From Peptostreptococcaceae bacterium (GTDB lineage: Bacteria; Bacillota; Clostridia; Peptostreptococcales; Filifactoraceae), in NCBI GenBank assembly GCA_030532905.1, contig JAUNKE010000001.1:72601-122631 (forward strand): a stretch of 50,031 nt of DNA, in the 5' to 3' direction. The position numbers and the translations under genes were made by a program. Under the pieces are notes generated by a model, which was given only the letters and a program-made list of their open reading frames with translations, did not search any database and was not told where the DNA came from. This document shows, one piece after another, positions 8,001 to 15,726 of the stretch (within the stretch, counting starts at the first letter, position 1; every line of letters begins with the position of its first letter).

Positions 8001-8855
8001 CTACTCCTGTCCTGTTTTCGGGTCAATCAGTTTTTTGAGATTGTTACCAATCCCGTCAAACAGCAATACCACCGACAGCAAAAGCGCTCCCGGAAATACC
8101 GCCAACCACCACATTCCCAAAATAATAGATCGCATCGACTCTGACAAAATTACACCGATTGCCGGTTGCTCCGGCGGGATTCCGAAGCCCAAAAAGGTCA
8201 ACGAGGATTCATGTAAAATCGCATGCGGAAACAAAAGTAACAAGCCTACAAAGAAATGAGGCAATATATGCGGCAATATATGCTTGGTCGCTATGCCCCA
8301 AGGACTTTGACCCAGCTTTCTCGCCTGTAAGATGTATTGATTGGTTTTGAGCGACAGAATTTCGGCACGCACGATTCTTGTCAAACCGGTCCAATGCGTT
8401 ATCGCCACACCAATCAATATCCCTTTCACACCTTTTCCAACTAAAATCGAAACAAACATCAAAAATACGAGATGCGGTTTTCCCTGAAACAAATCGACAA
8501 ACCACAAAATCAGAGAATCCACTCTCTTGCCAGCCGTCGCCGCCAAAGTTCCGAGCACGATGGCAATTACCGAGCTGACGAGGGAGGCAATCAAGCCGAT
8601 TTGAATACTGGTCGTCATCCCTTTAATCGAGCGGAAAAACATATCCCGTCCCAGCCAATCCGTTCCGAACAAATGTTTGGATGACGGCGGCAAATTTTTT
8701 TGCGCAAAATCGACACCGTAATGGCTCTCGTTGATGAAAAGTCCCATCACCACGATGGTTAACAAAAAAATCGTGCATACACAGATGATAATGATGGTTT
8801 TGGTGCGAAGGTTGACGCCCGCTTTTTTGACGGCGGTTGAATTATTCTTCGACAT
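8001..8855 (-). CDS. Opp/Nik-type ABC transporter permease (OppC/NikC-like)
   Basis: This 284-residue membrane protein begins MSKNNSTAVKKAG. A first membrane helix is followed by an extracytoplasmic segment with SKHLFGTDWLGRDMFFR, the hallmark of the C-type permeases of this family. Five more membrane segments follow. The EAA loop region reads ILQARKLGQSPWGIATKHILPHI. I start it at 8855 because AAGGAGG stands 6 bases upstream; a longer frame exists but has no ribosome site. The start overlaps the end of the B-type permease by 14 bases, which suggests translational coupling. The protein pairs with that permease to form the channel. Confidence 0.92.
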   Translation of the reverse strand: MSKNNSTAVKKAGVNLRTKTIIIICVCTIFLLTIVVMGLFINESHYGVDFAQKNLPPSSKHLFGTDWLGRDMFFRSIKGMTTSIQIGLIASLVSSVIAIVLGTLAATAGKRVDSLILWFVDLFQGKPHLVFLMFVSILVGKGVKGILIGVAITHWTGLTRIVRAEILSLKTNQYILQARKLGQSPWGIATKHILPHILPHFFVGLLLLFPHAILHESSLTFLGFGIPPEQPAIGVILSESMRSIILGMWWLAVFPGALLLSVVLLFDGIGNNLKKLIDPKTGQE

Positions 8856-9828
8856 ACTTCGCCTCCTTGATTCTCGGGTCAATAACCGGATAGAGCAGAT
8901 TCGCAATCATATTTCCGACAAAGACAATCGTGCCCGTTACCATCGTGATGCCCAACAGCAGCGGCAAGTCGCCCTTGGTTCCCGCAAGAACGGTCACACT
9001 GCCCAGTCCGCGATAAGAAAAGACATTCTCCGCAAGCACCGAGCCTCCGAAAAGCTCACTGATGGACGCAAATTGAATCGTTACCGCCGGAAGCAAAATG
9101 TTTCGGATTCCGTGGTTTTTAATAATCGAAAATTTGCTTTCGCCGCGCGCCTTTGCAAAAAGTGCATAATCGCTGTTCCAAACATCGATCATTTTTTCTC
9201 TCGTATGAAGCGCCCCGCTCGATACGCCGATCAGACTCAGCGTCAGCGCCGGCAAAATCAAATGATGGATTTTGTCCGCGAAAGTGACATCCGCCGTAAT
9301 TTTTCCCATCGGCGCTGAAAAACCGTTCGGGAAAATCGGATATTTCACCGTAAATAACAATAACAACAATATCCCCACCCAAAAAGTCGGTGTGGATGAG
9401 AGTAAATAGCAATAGGTTCGGATAATTTTATCCGGCCATCGATCGCGAAACGCCGCCGACAAAATTCCCAAAAAGAACCCGAAGATGCCGGACAGAATCC
9501 ACGAGATAAACATCAACAGGAACGAATTGGCGATATTGGTAAACACGACATCCGCAACGGGTCTTTGAAAATTGAGCGAGTCGCCCATATTTCCTCTCGC
9601 CATTTCCGTGATCCACTTGAAATATCTGGTGGTCGGCGGGTCGTTGAGTCCCCATTTTTCCGCAATCAGTTCCATCTGCTCCGGACTGGTCAGACTTTCC
9701 GCACCCACATAGGCTTTGACCGGGTCAATCGGTGAAAGCTCCGCCAGAACAAAGGTCAGAATGGACAATGCGATAATCAGCGAAAATGCTTTGGCGACCG
9801 TTTTTAATATATATTTTACTGTACTGTT
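8842..9828 (-). CDS. Opp/Nik-type ABC transporter permease (OppB/NikB-like)
   Basis: The 328-residue B-type permease has an N-terminal helix ending in FVLAELSPIDPVKAYVG. It then has the family motif GDSLNFQRPVADVV and about six membrane segments, with an EAA loop YALFAKARGESKFSIIKNHGIRN. The start is probably the TTG at 9828 (protein MNSTVKYILKTVAK): GAAGGAGC is a few bases upstream, and the longer frame runs back through a hairpin. It follows the binding-protein genes after an 82-base gap that contains a strong stem-loop. This is the layout expected when binding protein is made in excess over membrane parts. Confidence 0.9.
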   Translation of the reverse strand, partial: NSTVKYILKTVAKAFSLIIALSILTFVLAELSPIDPVKAYVGAESLTSPEQMELIAEKWGLNDPPTTRYFKWITEMARGNMGDSLNFQRPVADVVFTNIANSFLLMFISWILSGIFGFFLGILSAAFRDRWPDKIIRTYCYLLSSTPTFWVGILLLLLFTVKYPIFPNGFSAPMGKITADVTFADKIHHLILPALTLSLIGVSSGALHTREKMIDVWNSDYALFAKARGESKFSIIKNHGIRNILLPAVTIQFASISELFGGSVLAENVFSYRGLGSVTVLAGTKGDLPLLLGITMVTGTIVFVGNMIANLLYPVIDPRIKEAKYVEE

Positions 9829-9850
9829 CAATTGAGCTCCTTCTTTTACA

Positions 9851-9882
9851 ATCAGGAATGAGCGCTCACACCCATTCCTGAT
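9851..9882 (-). other. Intercistronic stem-loop between binding protein and permease genes
   Basis: A perfect 10-bp stem (ATCAGGAATG / CATTCCTGAT) encloses a 12-base loop that contains the palindrome GAGCGCTC. No T tract follows on the minus strand, so it is not a standard terminator. A role in mRNA stability or partial termination is likely, giving more binding protein than permease. Confidence 0.7.
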
Positions 9883-9909
9883 ATTGTTCAATAGTTTATA
9901 AAAAGGAAA

Positions 9910-11562
9910 TTATTTTTCGTTGTAATCCCAGTGAACCACATCGCCCATTACGCCGGGACCGTGGTCATGCGGCAATACGATGTCCGCGCCGAGACTCACT
10001 CCGTCACGCACAAAGAACAGATGTTCCAAATAGCACACCGGAATATACACATTGTCGCCCATTGCACTCGGTCCGAATTCTCCGTCCCAAAGCGACTTTT
10101 TCCAATATTCATTCGCCGCTTTTTCATCGATGGACTCAATCGCCTTTTGCATATATTCATCCGTTTTCGGATTGTTATAACCGACTACATTCGCCCAGCC
10201 GGTTTGATTTGCATATTTGCTGCTGAACAATCTGGAGATATTCATCGGATTGTACTGACCGCCGCCAAGCACCATCGGCTGAGTCTTTGCATTCTTTTCA
10301 ATTTCACTCCAGTCCAATCCTTTCGGCGTCACAATAATTCCCAGTTCCTTCGCTTCTTCGGCAAAAGACAGAGCGATCGCCTGTCTGTCCAAAGCGGTGA
10401 TTCCATACATTAAATCAAATTCCGCTTTGACACCGTCCTTCTCTCGAATACCTTCGCTGTTAAGTTTCCAGCCCGCCTCTTCAAGAATTTTCTTCGCCGC
10501 TTCCTTGTCATTATCCTTGAGCGATTTTACTTCTTCACCCAAGCCCCAAGGGAATTTACTGAACACATCAAAGGTCGGCTCGCCGTAACCGTTGAGCACA
10601 TTTTCCACCATATTGTTTCGGTCGATTCCGATGGACAAGGCTTTACGAATCGCCACATCGGATGTCACGGCATTTCCCATCGGATCGCCCTGCTCCGTTT
10701 TTCCACCCGGCTTGGTGTCCGGGAAGGAAATCACGCGATAGTCATAGGTTTCAAATTCTTTGACGGAATATCCGTCCACAGCGCTCTGCGCCAATGCCTG
10801 ATTGGTAATCGCCAAATCCACATTGCCCGCCTTGACCGCCGCAAATGCCGCATCGGCATTCATCATCAGCATGACGACTTTTTTGAAATTGGATTTTTCG
10901 CCGTAATAATCGTCGTTGCGCTCCATAATCAGCTGCTGACCTTCATCGTACTGAACAAATTTGAGAGGCCCGGAGCCGATTGGATTTTTGCTGTACGATG
11001 CGGAGTCGCCATAGGCATGCTCCGGCACGATTCCCAATGCCGCCGTATTATATAAAAAGGAAGAGAAAGGTGTATTCATTTTGAACTCAACGGTGGTATC
11101 ATCGATTGCCACCGCTTTGTCCATCGTCGTCAAATCCACTTTCCCGCCGATTTCTTTCGTATTGTTGTAGGTGAACGCCACATCTTTTGCAGTCAGTTTT
11201 TCGCCATCGTGGAATTTGACATCGTCACGAATCGTAAAAGTCCAAGTCAAACCGTCTTCACTGACTTTGTAATCCGTTGCCAAATCTTTTTCCAGCGATG
11301 TGCTGTTTATATTCATCAATTTGCTCTGCATAAGCGGCGTTCCGTACTGTCCCCAGCCTGTGCACGGGTCAAAGTTTCCGTCAAACACTTTGCAGGCAAA
11401 AATAAATTCTTCTTTATTTGCCAAGCGCTCAATGCTCGGCTTTTGAGACATATCGTCCTTCGGATTCGTTGGCGCCTCCCCTTGCTCGCTCTTTCCCGAG
11501 CAAGCGGTCAACATCATTAACGATGCCAAGGCAAAAGCGCAAAACTTTTGAAACTTTTTCAT
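9910..11562 (-). CDS. Solute-binding lipoprotein of Opp/Nik-type ABC transporter (paralogue 1)
   Basis: The 550-residue protein is a family-5 extracellular binding protein (DppA/OppA/NikA fold). It starts MKKFQKFCAFALASLMMLTACSG, with a lipobox LTAC that would anchor it to the membrane. It contains the family stretch DGLTWTFTIRDDVKFHDGEKLTAKDV. It is homologous over its whole length to the neighbouring binding protein. The pair shares FDPCxGWG near the N-terminus and LPHDHGP near the C-terminus; the latter could bind metal, though this is only suggestive. I start it at 11562, where GGAGG is 4 bases from ATG. That ribosome site can pair with an upstream ACCTCCT. Ligand unknown. Confidence 0.92.
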   Translation of the reverse strand: MKKFQKFCAFALASLMMLTACSGKSEQGEAPTNPKDDMSQKPSIERLANKEEFIFACKVFDGNFDPCTGWGQYGTPLMQSKLMNINSTSLEKDLATDYKVSEDGLTWTFTIRDDVKFHDGEKLTAKDVAFTYNNTKEIGGKVDLTTMDKAVAIDDTTVEFKMNTPFSSFLYNTAALGIVPEHAYGDSASYSKNPIGSGPLKFVQYDEGQQLIMERNDDYYGEKSNFKKVVMLMMNADAAFAAVKAGNVDLAITNQALAQSAVDGYSVKEFETYDYRVISFPDTKPGGKTEQGDPMGNAVTSDVAIRKALSIGIDRNNMVENVLNGYGEPTFDVFSKFPWGLGEEVKSLKDNDKEAAKKILEEAGWKLNSEGIREKDGVKAEFDLMYGITALDRQAIALSFAEEAKELGIIVTPKGLDWSEIEKNAKTQPMVLGGGQYNPMNISRLFSSKYANQTGWANVVGYNNPKTDEYMQKAIESIDEKAANEYWKKSLWDGEFGPSAMGDNVYIPVCYLEHLFFVRDGVSLGADIVLPHDHGPGVMGDVVHWDYNEK

Positions 11563-11565
11563 AAG

Positions 11566-11700
11566 ACCTCCTTCAAAAACCACTTCATTTTCAAATTCCC
11601 GATAAAAAGGGAGGAGGTGAACAAATATTGCTCCATAAGGTTTATCCAATATTCATTCACCGTAAACCTGCCGACTTTTTGTCGGAGCTCGCCAAGCGAG
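11566..11700 (-). promoter_or_regulatory. Structured intergenic region with a possible ribosome-site switch between the two binding-protein genes
   Basis: On the minus strand three stem-loops follow each other: CTCGC/GCGAG, CCGAC/GTCGG and a larger one at 11661-11616. The last has stems GGTGAA/TTCACC and ATATTG/CAATAT. Its last arm overlaps ACCTCCT (11618-11612), which can instead pair over seven bases with the AGGAGGT ribosome site (11572-11566) of the downstream gene. The two pairings exclude each other. No T tract is present. Confidence 0.5.
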
Positions 11701-11730
11701 TTATGAAAAAACTATTGTTTGTTCTTTACA

Positions 11731-13386
11731 TTAGCCGTTGTAATCCCAGTTGACGATGTCACTCATAATCGCCGGACCGTGATCATGCGGAAGAATAACA
11801 TCTCTTCCGACATCCACGCCGTCTCGAACGAAATACATTTGTTTGATAAAGCATACCGGAATATAAACCGTATCGCCCATTGCACTCGGTCCGAATTCTC
11901 CGTTCCAAAGCACTTTTTTCCAGTAGCCGTTCGCTTCTTCTTCCGTCAACGAAGTAATCGCCTTCTGCATATATTCATCGGTCTTCGGATTGCTGTAACC
12001 CGCAACATTCGACCATCCCGATTGATTTGCATATTTACTGCTGTAAAGTCTTGAAATATTCATCGGATTGTATTGTCCGCCGCCAAGTACCATCGGATTG
12101 ACTTTCGCTTTCTTTTCAATTTCAGACCAATCCAATCCGACTGGTTTTACATTGATGCCCAATGCTTTCGCCTCTTCCGCAAAGCCGAGTGCAATCGCCT
12201 GACGCTCAAGCGCCGATGCACCGTACATCAATTCAAATTCCGCTTTGACACCGTTCTTTTCACGAATTCCGTCGCTGCCTACTACCCAGCCCGCTTCATC
12301 AAGAATTTTTTTAGCTGCTTCCACATCGCCGTCCTTGAGCGATTTTGCATCGTCGCCCAAGCCCCACGGGAATTTAGCGAACAAATCAAAAGTGGCTTCT
12401 CCGTAGCCCGCCAATGCGTTGTCCACGATATTGGAGCGCTTCATTCCGAGCGATAATGCTCGACGAATCGCCACATCGGATGTCACATCATTTCCTTTCG
12501 GGTCGCCCTGCTCGGTTTTTCCACCGGATTTTTCGGTCGGGAATGAAATAACGCGATAGTCATAGGTGTCCAGCACTTTGAGGTTGAATCCCTCCAATTT
12601 GTTTGCCGCCAACGCCTGATTGCTGATTGCCAAATCAACGGTTCCCGCCTGCGCCGCCGCATAAGCGGATTCCGGATTCATAATCGCTACGACAAATTTC
12701 TTGAAATTCGCTTTCTTGCCATAGTAGTCATCATTTCTTTCCATAATCAGCTGCTCGCCCTCATCGTATTGAACGAATTTAAGCGGACCGGATCCGATTG
12801 GGTTTTTGTTGTACGATGCGGAGTCGCCGTAAGCATGCTCCGGCACGATACCGAGCGATGCCGCATTGTATAGGAATGCCGAATACGGCGTATTCATCTT
12901 AAATTCAACGGTAGTATCGTCGATTGCCACCGCCTTGTCCATCGTCGTCAAATCGACGCTGCTCGCCAATTCTTTAGCATTGTTATAGGTAAAAGCGATA
13001 TCTTTTGCAGTCAGCTTTTCACCGTCGTGGAATTTTACATCGTCACGAATCGTAAAAGTCCAAGTCAAGCCGTCTTCACTGATTTTGTAGTCCGTCGCCA
13101 AGTCTTTTTCCAGCGTCGTATCCACCACCTTCATCAGCTTACTGTGGAACAGCGGCTCCGCATAGCTGCCCCATCCTGCACAAGGGTCGAAGCTTTCATC
13201 GAAAATTTCCGTCGCAATCACGAATTCTTCCTTATTTACCAATCGCTCGATGCCCGGTTTCTTTTCGGTTTGCTGCTCCGGCTCTTTGGTCGTTGTATCT
13301 CCACTCTCCGGCTTGGCTCCGCAAGCTGTCAGCATCAGCATCGCTGATAATGAAAAAGCAATCCACTTTTTTAAATCTCTTCTCAT
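11731..13386 (-). CDS. Solute-binding lipoprotein of Opp/Nik-type ABC transporter (paralogue 2, riboswitch-proximal)
   Basis: The 551-residue family-5 binding protein has a lipoprotein signal (MRRDLKKWIAFSLSAMLMLTACG, lipobox LTAC). Its long C-terminal domain closely matches the downstream paralogue, so this looks like a tandem duplication. Shared marks are FDPCAGWG, the DGLTWTFTIRDDVKFHDGEKLTAKD block, SGGKTEQGDPKGN, VLGGGQYNPMNISRLYSSKYANQ and the C-terminal LPHDHGP. It is the first gene after the cobalamin riboswitch, with AAAGGAGC a few bases before the ATG. As cobalamin should switch the operon off, cobalt/nickel chelates, corrinoids or a nutrient that replaces a B12-dependent step are candidate ligands. 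Confidence 0.92.
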   Translation of the reverse strand: MRRDLKKWIAFSLSAMLMLTACGAKPESGDTTTKEPEQQTEKKPGIERLVNKEEFVIATEIFDESFDPCAGWGSYAEPLFHSKLMKVVDTTLEKDLATDYKISEDGLTWTFTIRDDVKFHDGEKLTAKDIAFTYNNAKELASSVDLTTMDKAVAIDDTTVEFKMNTPYSAFLYNAASLGIVPEHAYGDSASYNKNPIGSGPLKFVQYDEGEQLIMERNDDYYGKKANFKKFVVAIMNPESAYAAAQAGTVDLAISNQALAANKLEGFNLKVLDTYDYRVISFPTEKSGGKTEQGDPKGNDVTSDVAIRRALSLGMKRSNIVDNALAGYGEATFDLFAKFPWGLGDDAKSLKDGDVEAAKKILDEAGWVVGSDGIREKNGVKAEFELMYGASALERQAIALGFAEEAKALGINVKPVGLDWSEIEKKAKVNPMVLGGGQYNPMNISRLYSSKYANQSGWSNVAGYSNPKTDEYMQKAITSLTEEEANGYWKKVLWNGEFGPSAMGDTVYIPVCFIKQMYFVRDGVDVGRDVILPHDHGPAIMSDIVNWDYNG

Positions 13387-13412
13387 AAAATGCTCCTTTT
13401 CTAAAATTGGTC

Positions 13413-13449
13413 AAAAAAAATCCATCCGACAGGGATGGAACAATCCATC
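13413..13449 (-). terminator. Riboswitch expression platform: terminator and competing antiterminator
   Basis: TCCATCC-CTGTC-GGATGGA (13439-13421) followed by eight T residues (13420-13413) is an intrinsic terminator on the minus strand. An alternative hairpin GATGGA-TTGT-TCCATC (13449-13434) uses the same TCCATC arm, so only one of the two can form. This fits transcriptional control by the aptamer just upstream. Confidence 0.88.
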
Positions 13450-13562
13450 TCCATGACCCGTAGAGCGTGGTTGTGCGTAAGGTAGTCTGACTTAGAGCAA
13501 AGCTCATCACAGTGGCGGCACCGTACGGGATTCTCACCCGTTTCCCCTTTATAACCTCAAAT
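13445..13562 (-). promoter_or_regulatory. Cobalamin riboswitch (aptamer)
   Basis: Reading the minus strand, the conserved cobalamin elements appear in order: AAAGGGGAAACGGGTGAG, AATCCCGTACGGTGCC, the B12-box GCCACTGTGA, and AAGTCAGACTACC near the 3' end. Together these are diagnostic for the class. The aptamer leads directly into the terminator/antiterminator pair before the first binding-protein gene. High adenosylcobalamin (or a related form) should therefore reduce transporter expression. Confidence 0.95.
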
Positions 13563-13574
13563 TTTTGCATAATT

Positions 13575-13603
13575 AGTGTAACACAACCAACGAAATTGTT
13601 CAA
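13575..13603 (-). promoter_or_regulatory. Promoter of the riboswitch-controlled ABC transporter operon
   Basis: TTGAAC (13603-13598), a 17-base spacer and TACACT (13580-13575) stand on the minus strand. Transcription would start just before the cobalamin aptamer. Confidence 0.75.
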
Positions 13604-13736
13604 TACGATTTGAAATTTCGTATCAAAATGCCATACCGATTATCCTTGTATGATACATTTTTAGGTTAAACAGTTTATCACTTTTCTTTTGGAACAAATT
13701 TATTCAACTGTTTTTTTCTTTTTCGCAAAACGAAAT

Positions 13737-13751
13737 GCTATATGCTATAAT
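13737..13751 (+). promoter_or_regulatory. Extended -10 promoter element of the macrodomain/vWA pair
   Basis: TGCTATAAT (13743-13751) is an extended -10 sequence, with TATAAT at 13746-13751. No good -35 hexamer stands at the right distance, as is common with TGn-type promoters. The macrodomain gene starts 35 bases downstream. Confidence 0.55.
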
Positions 13752-13786
13752 GAAAATCAATAATGAAAATGAAATGAGGGATGCTT

Positions 13787-14776
13787 ATGCCACTTGAAAT
13801 TATTCAAAACGATATTACAAAAATCCTTGCGGATGCCATCGTCAATGCGGCAAACTCCACCTTGTTGGGCGGCGGCGGAGTGGACGGTGCGATTCATCGT
13901 GCGGCGGGAGCGCAGTTGCTTGAAGAATGCAAAACGCTCGGCGGCTGTGCGGTCGGTGAAGCCAAAATCACCAAAGGCTACAATTTGCCCGCGCGCTATG
14001 TAATTCATACCGTCGGCCCGATTTGGCAGGGCGGGAATCATAATGAAGAACGATTACTTAGAAATGCCTACAAAAATTCACTGCTGCTTGCCAAAGAGTA
14101 TGATTTGCAAAGCATCGCTTTTCCGTTGATTTCCGCGGGTGCTTACGGTTATCCCGTCGAAAAAGCGTTGACCGTCGCCATCTCAAGCATTTCAAAATTT
14201 TTGCGCTCTCATGATATGACGGTCTATCTCGTAATTTACAATCGAGCGTCGCTATCCTCCGATTCGTATTGTGAAGTCACCGGATATATCAGCGATTACT
14301 ATGCAAAAAAAGAAAAGGAACAGCGCACCGACTTTTTGGAGCAATCTCTCCCCAAAGTCAACGAAGCCCCCGATACAAAAATCGGAAAAAAAGACGCGAA
14401 TCCTCCGCGGAGCTTAAAGGATGCGGTCAGCGCTTTGGACGAAACTTTTTCTCAAATGCTCCTGCGCCTGATTGACGAAAAAGGAATGAGCGATGCCGAA
14501 GCGTACAAAAAAGCAAATGTTGACCGCCGACTTTTTTCAAAAATCCGCAGCAATGCCGATTACAAGCCGAGCAAAACAACCGCCATCGCTTTTGCCATCG
14601 GATTGAAATTGGATTTGGAGGAGACCGAAAATCTATTGATGAAAGCCGGATTCGCGCTTTCCGACAGCAACCGATTCGACCTCATCATTCGATATTATCT
14701 TGAAAAAAGATATTATGATATTTTTGAAATCAATCGCGCACTCTTCACTTTCGGAGAAAATTTGCTCGGCAGTTAA
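13787..14776 (+). CDS. Macrodomain protein (ADP-ribose-binding) with C-terminal helical, possibly DNA-binding domain
   Basis: The first ~165 of 329 residues form a macrodomain of the ADP-ribosyl/O-acetyl-ADP-ribose hydrolase kind. It shows the [23 protein letters not shown] loop (about 21-43), the [23 protein letters not shown] strand and the second ligand loop [11 protein letters not shown]. After a charged linker (about 170-210), an all-helical C-terminal domain follows. It resembles an HTH-type domain ([20 protein letters not shown]...[29 protein letters not shown]). I start at 13787 because TGAGGG lies 6 bases upstream. The vWA gene follows in the same direction after 89 bases, so the two may act together. 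Likely activity is removal of ADP-ribose marks, but the target is unknown. Confidence 0.88.
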   Translation: MPLEIIQNDITKILADAIVNAANSTLLGGGGVDGAIHRAAGAQLLEECKTLGGCAVGEAKITKGYNLPARYVIHTVGPIWQGGNHNEERLLRNAYKNSLLLAKEYDLQSIAFPLISAGAYGYPVEKALTVAISSISKFLRSHDMTVYLVIYNRASLSSDSYCEVTGYISDYYAKKEKEQRTDFLEQSLPKVNEAPDTKIGKKDANPPRSLKDAVSALDETFSQMLLRLIDEKGMSDAEAYKKANVDRRLFSKIRSNADYKPSKTTAIAFAIGLKLDLEETENLLMKAGFALSDSNRFDLIIRYYLEKRYYDIFEINRALFTFGENLLGS

Positions 14777-14865
14777 ATGTCGCTTTTCAGGCGACGAAAT
14801 TCGCTTTTTCGGGGGTATATTGAGTTTGTAAAAGAAAATCAATATTGAATTCAAAGGAGAATGCT

Positions 14866-15513
14866 ATGAAAAACGAATTGAAAAAAATCATCTTCATCTT
14901 GGATCGAAGTCGCACAATGGAAAAACTTGAATCGGAAACCATTCAAATCTTCAACACAATGATTGAAGAGGAAAAGAAGCAATCCGAGAATGTGACGGTT
15001 ACCACCTTCTTGTGCAATCACAAATATGAACTTCTCCACGACGAGACACCAATCAGCGAAATAAGTCCGATAAGCGATTGGGAATATTGGACGGGCGGCA
15101 AAATCGCCTTGCTGGATTGCATCGGAAATATCATTCTCAATACAAAGGAAGAGCAAAGCGCCAAAAACAATCCGAATGAACGGATTCTCTTCGTCATATT
15201 CACCGACGGTATCGACAATGCCGGCAGCGAATATGATCTCTCTCAAATTCGCAACATCATTAAAGAGCAACAAGAATCCGGTTGGGAATTCCAATTTCCT
15301 ATCTGTAAAATGGATTCGTTCTTCTCCGGAGAAACCGGAAAAAGAGAATACTTCTTCGAAGGATACTACCCGATAGGAGATGCTCCGGAATATACATTGG
15401 TAGTTCGCGACCCCTCGGATAAAGGAACTTGTGAGAAGGCCATCTCGGATATACTCGGTATTGAATTCGAGCGAATAAAGCAAAAAAACCGAGAAGAATA
15501 TGAAGCTAAGTAA
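14866..15513 (+). CDS. vWA-domain protein with degenerate MIDAS motif
   Basis: The 215-residue cytoplasmic protein is a single von Willebrand A fold. The N-terminal strand and first metal motif read IIFILDRSRTM (D13). Then come YELLHDETPIS, WTGGKIALLD where relatives have a GxTxL motif, and FVIFTDGIDN with the late aspartate. The classical DxSxS is DRSRT here, and the MIDAS threonine position appears replaced (GK), so divalent-metal binding may be weak or lost. I start at 14866, where AAAGGAGA is 5 bases upstream. It is transcribed with the macrodomain gene, and a strong terminator follows. Function unknown; the pairing suggests a shared pathway. Confidence 0.75.
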   Translation: MKNELKKIIFILDRSRTMEKLESETIQIFNTMIEEEKKQSENVTVTTFLCNHKYELLHDETPISEISPISDWEYWTGGKIALLDCIGNIILNTKEEQSAKNNPNERILFVIFTDGIDNAGSEYDLSQIRNIIKEQQESGWEFQFPICKMDSFFSGETGKREYFFEGYYPIGDAPEYTLVVRDPSDKGTCEKAISDILGIEFERIKQKNREEYEAK

Positions 15514-15531
15514 AAGTTTTCAGATTAACAA

Positions 15532-15572
15532 CAGGAGGCTACTCAAAACGGGTAGCCTCCTGATTGTTTTTT
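15532..15572 (+). terminator. Intrinsic terminator after the macrodomain/vWA operon
   Basis: CAGGAGGCTAC (15532-15542) and GTAGCCTCCTG (15552-15562) form a perfect 11-bp stem with a 9-base loop. TTGTTTTTT follows. Nothing further is seen between here and the end of the minus-strand NYN gene at 15727. Confidence 0.92.
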
Positions 15573-15726
15573 AGATTCGAATGGAAAACTTCCTATTATA
15601 TAGGCATTCTCCAGCGCAAAATCAATTTTATTTTGTTCTGAAAAAGTGAATTCGAAATACTATCTTTCAAAAAGCGATTGCTGCGAACAGCTGCCATTCT
15701 TTTGTGGCCCGCTGTGAAAGATGGGA

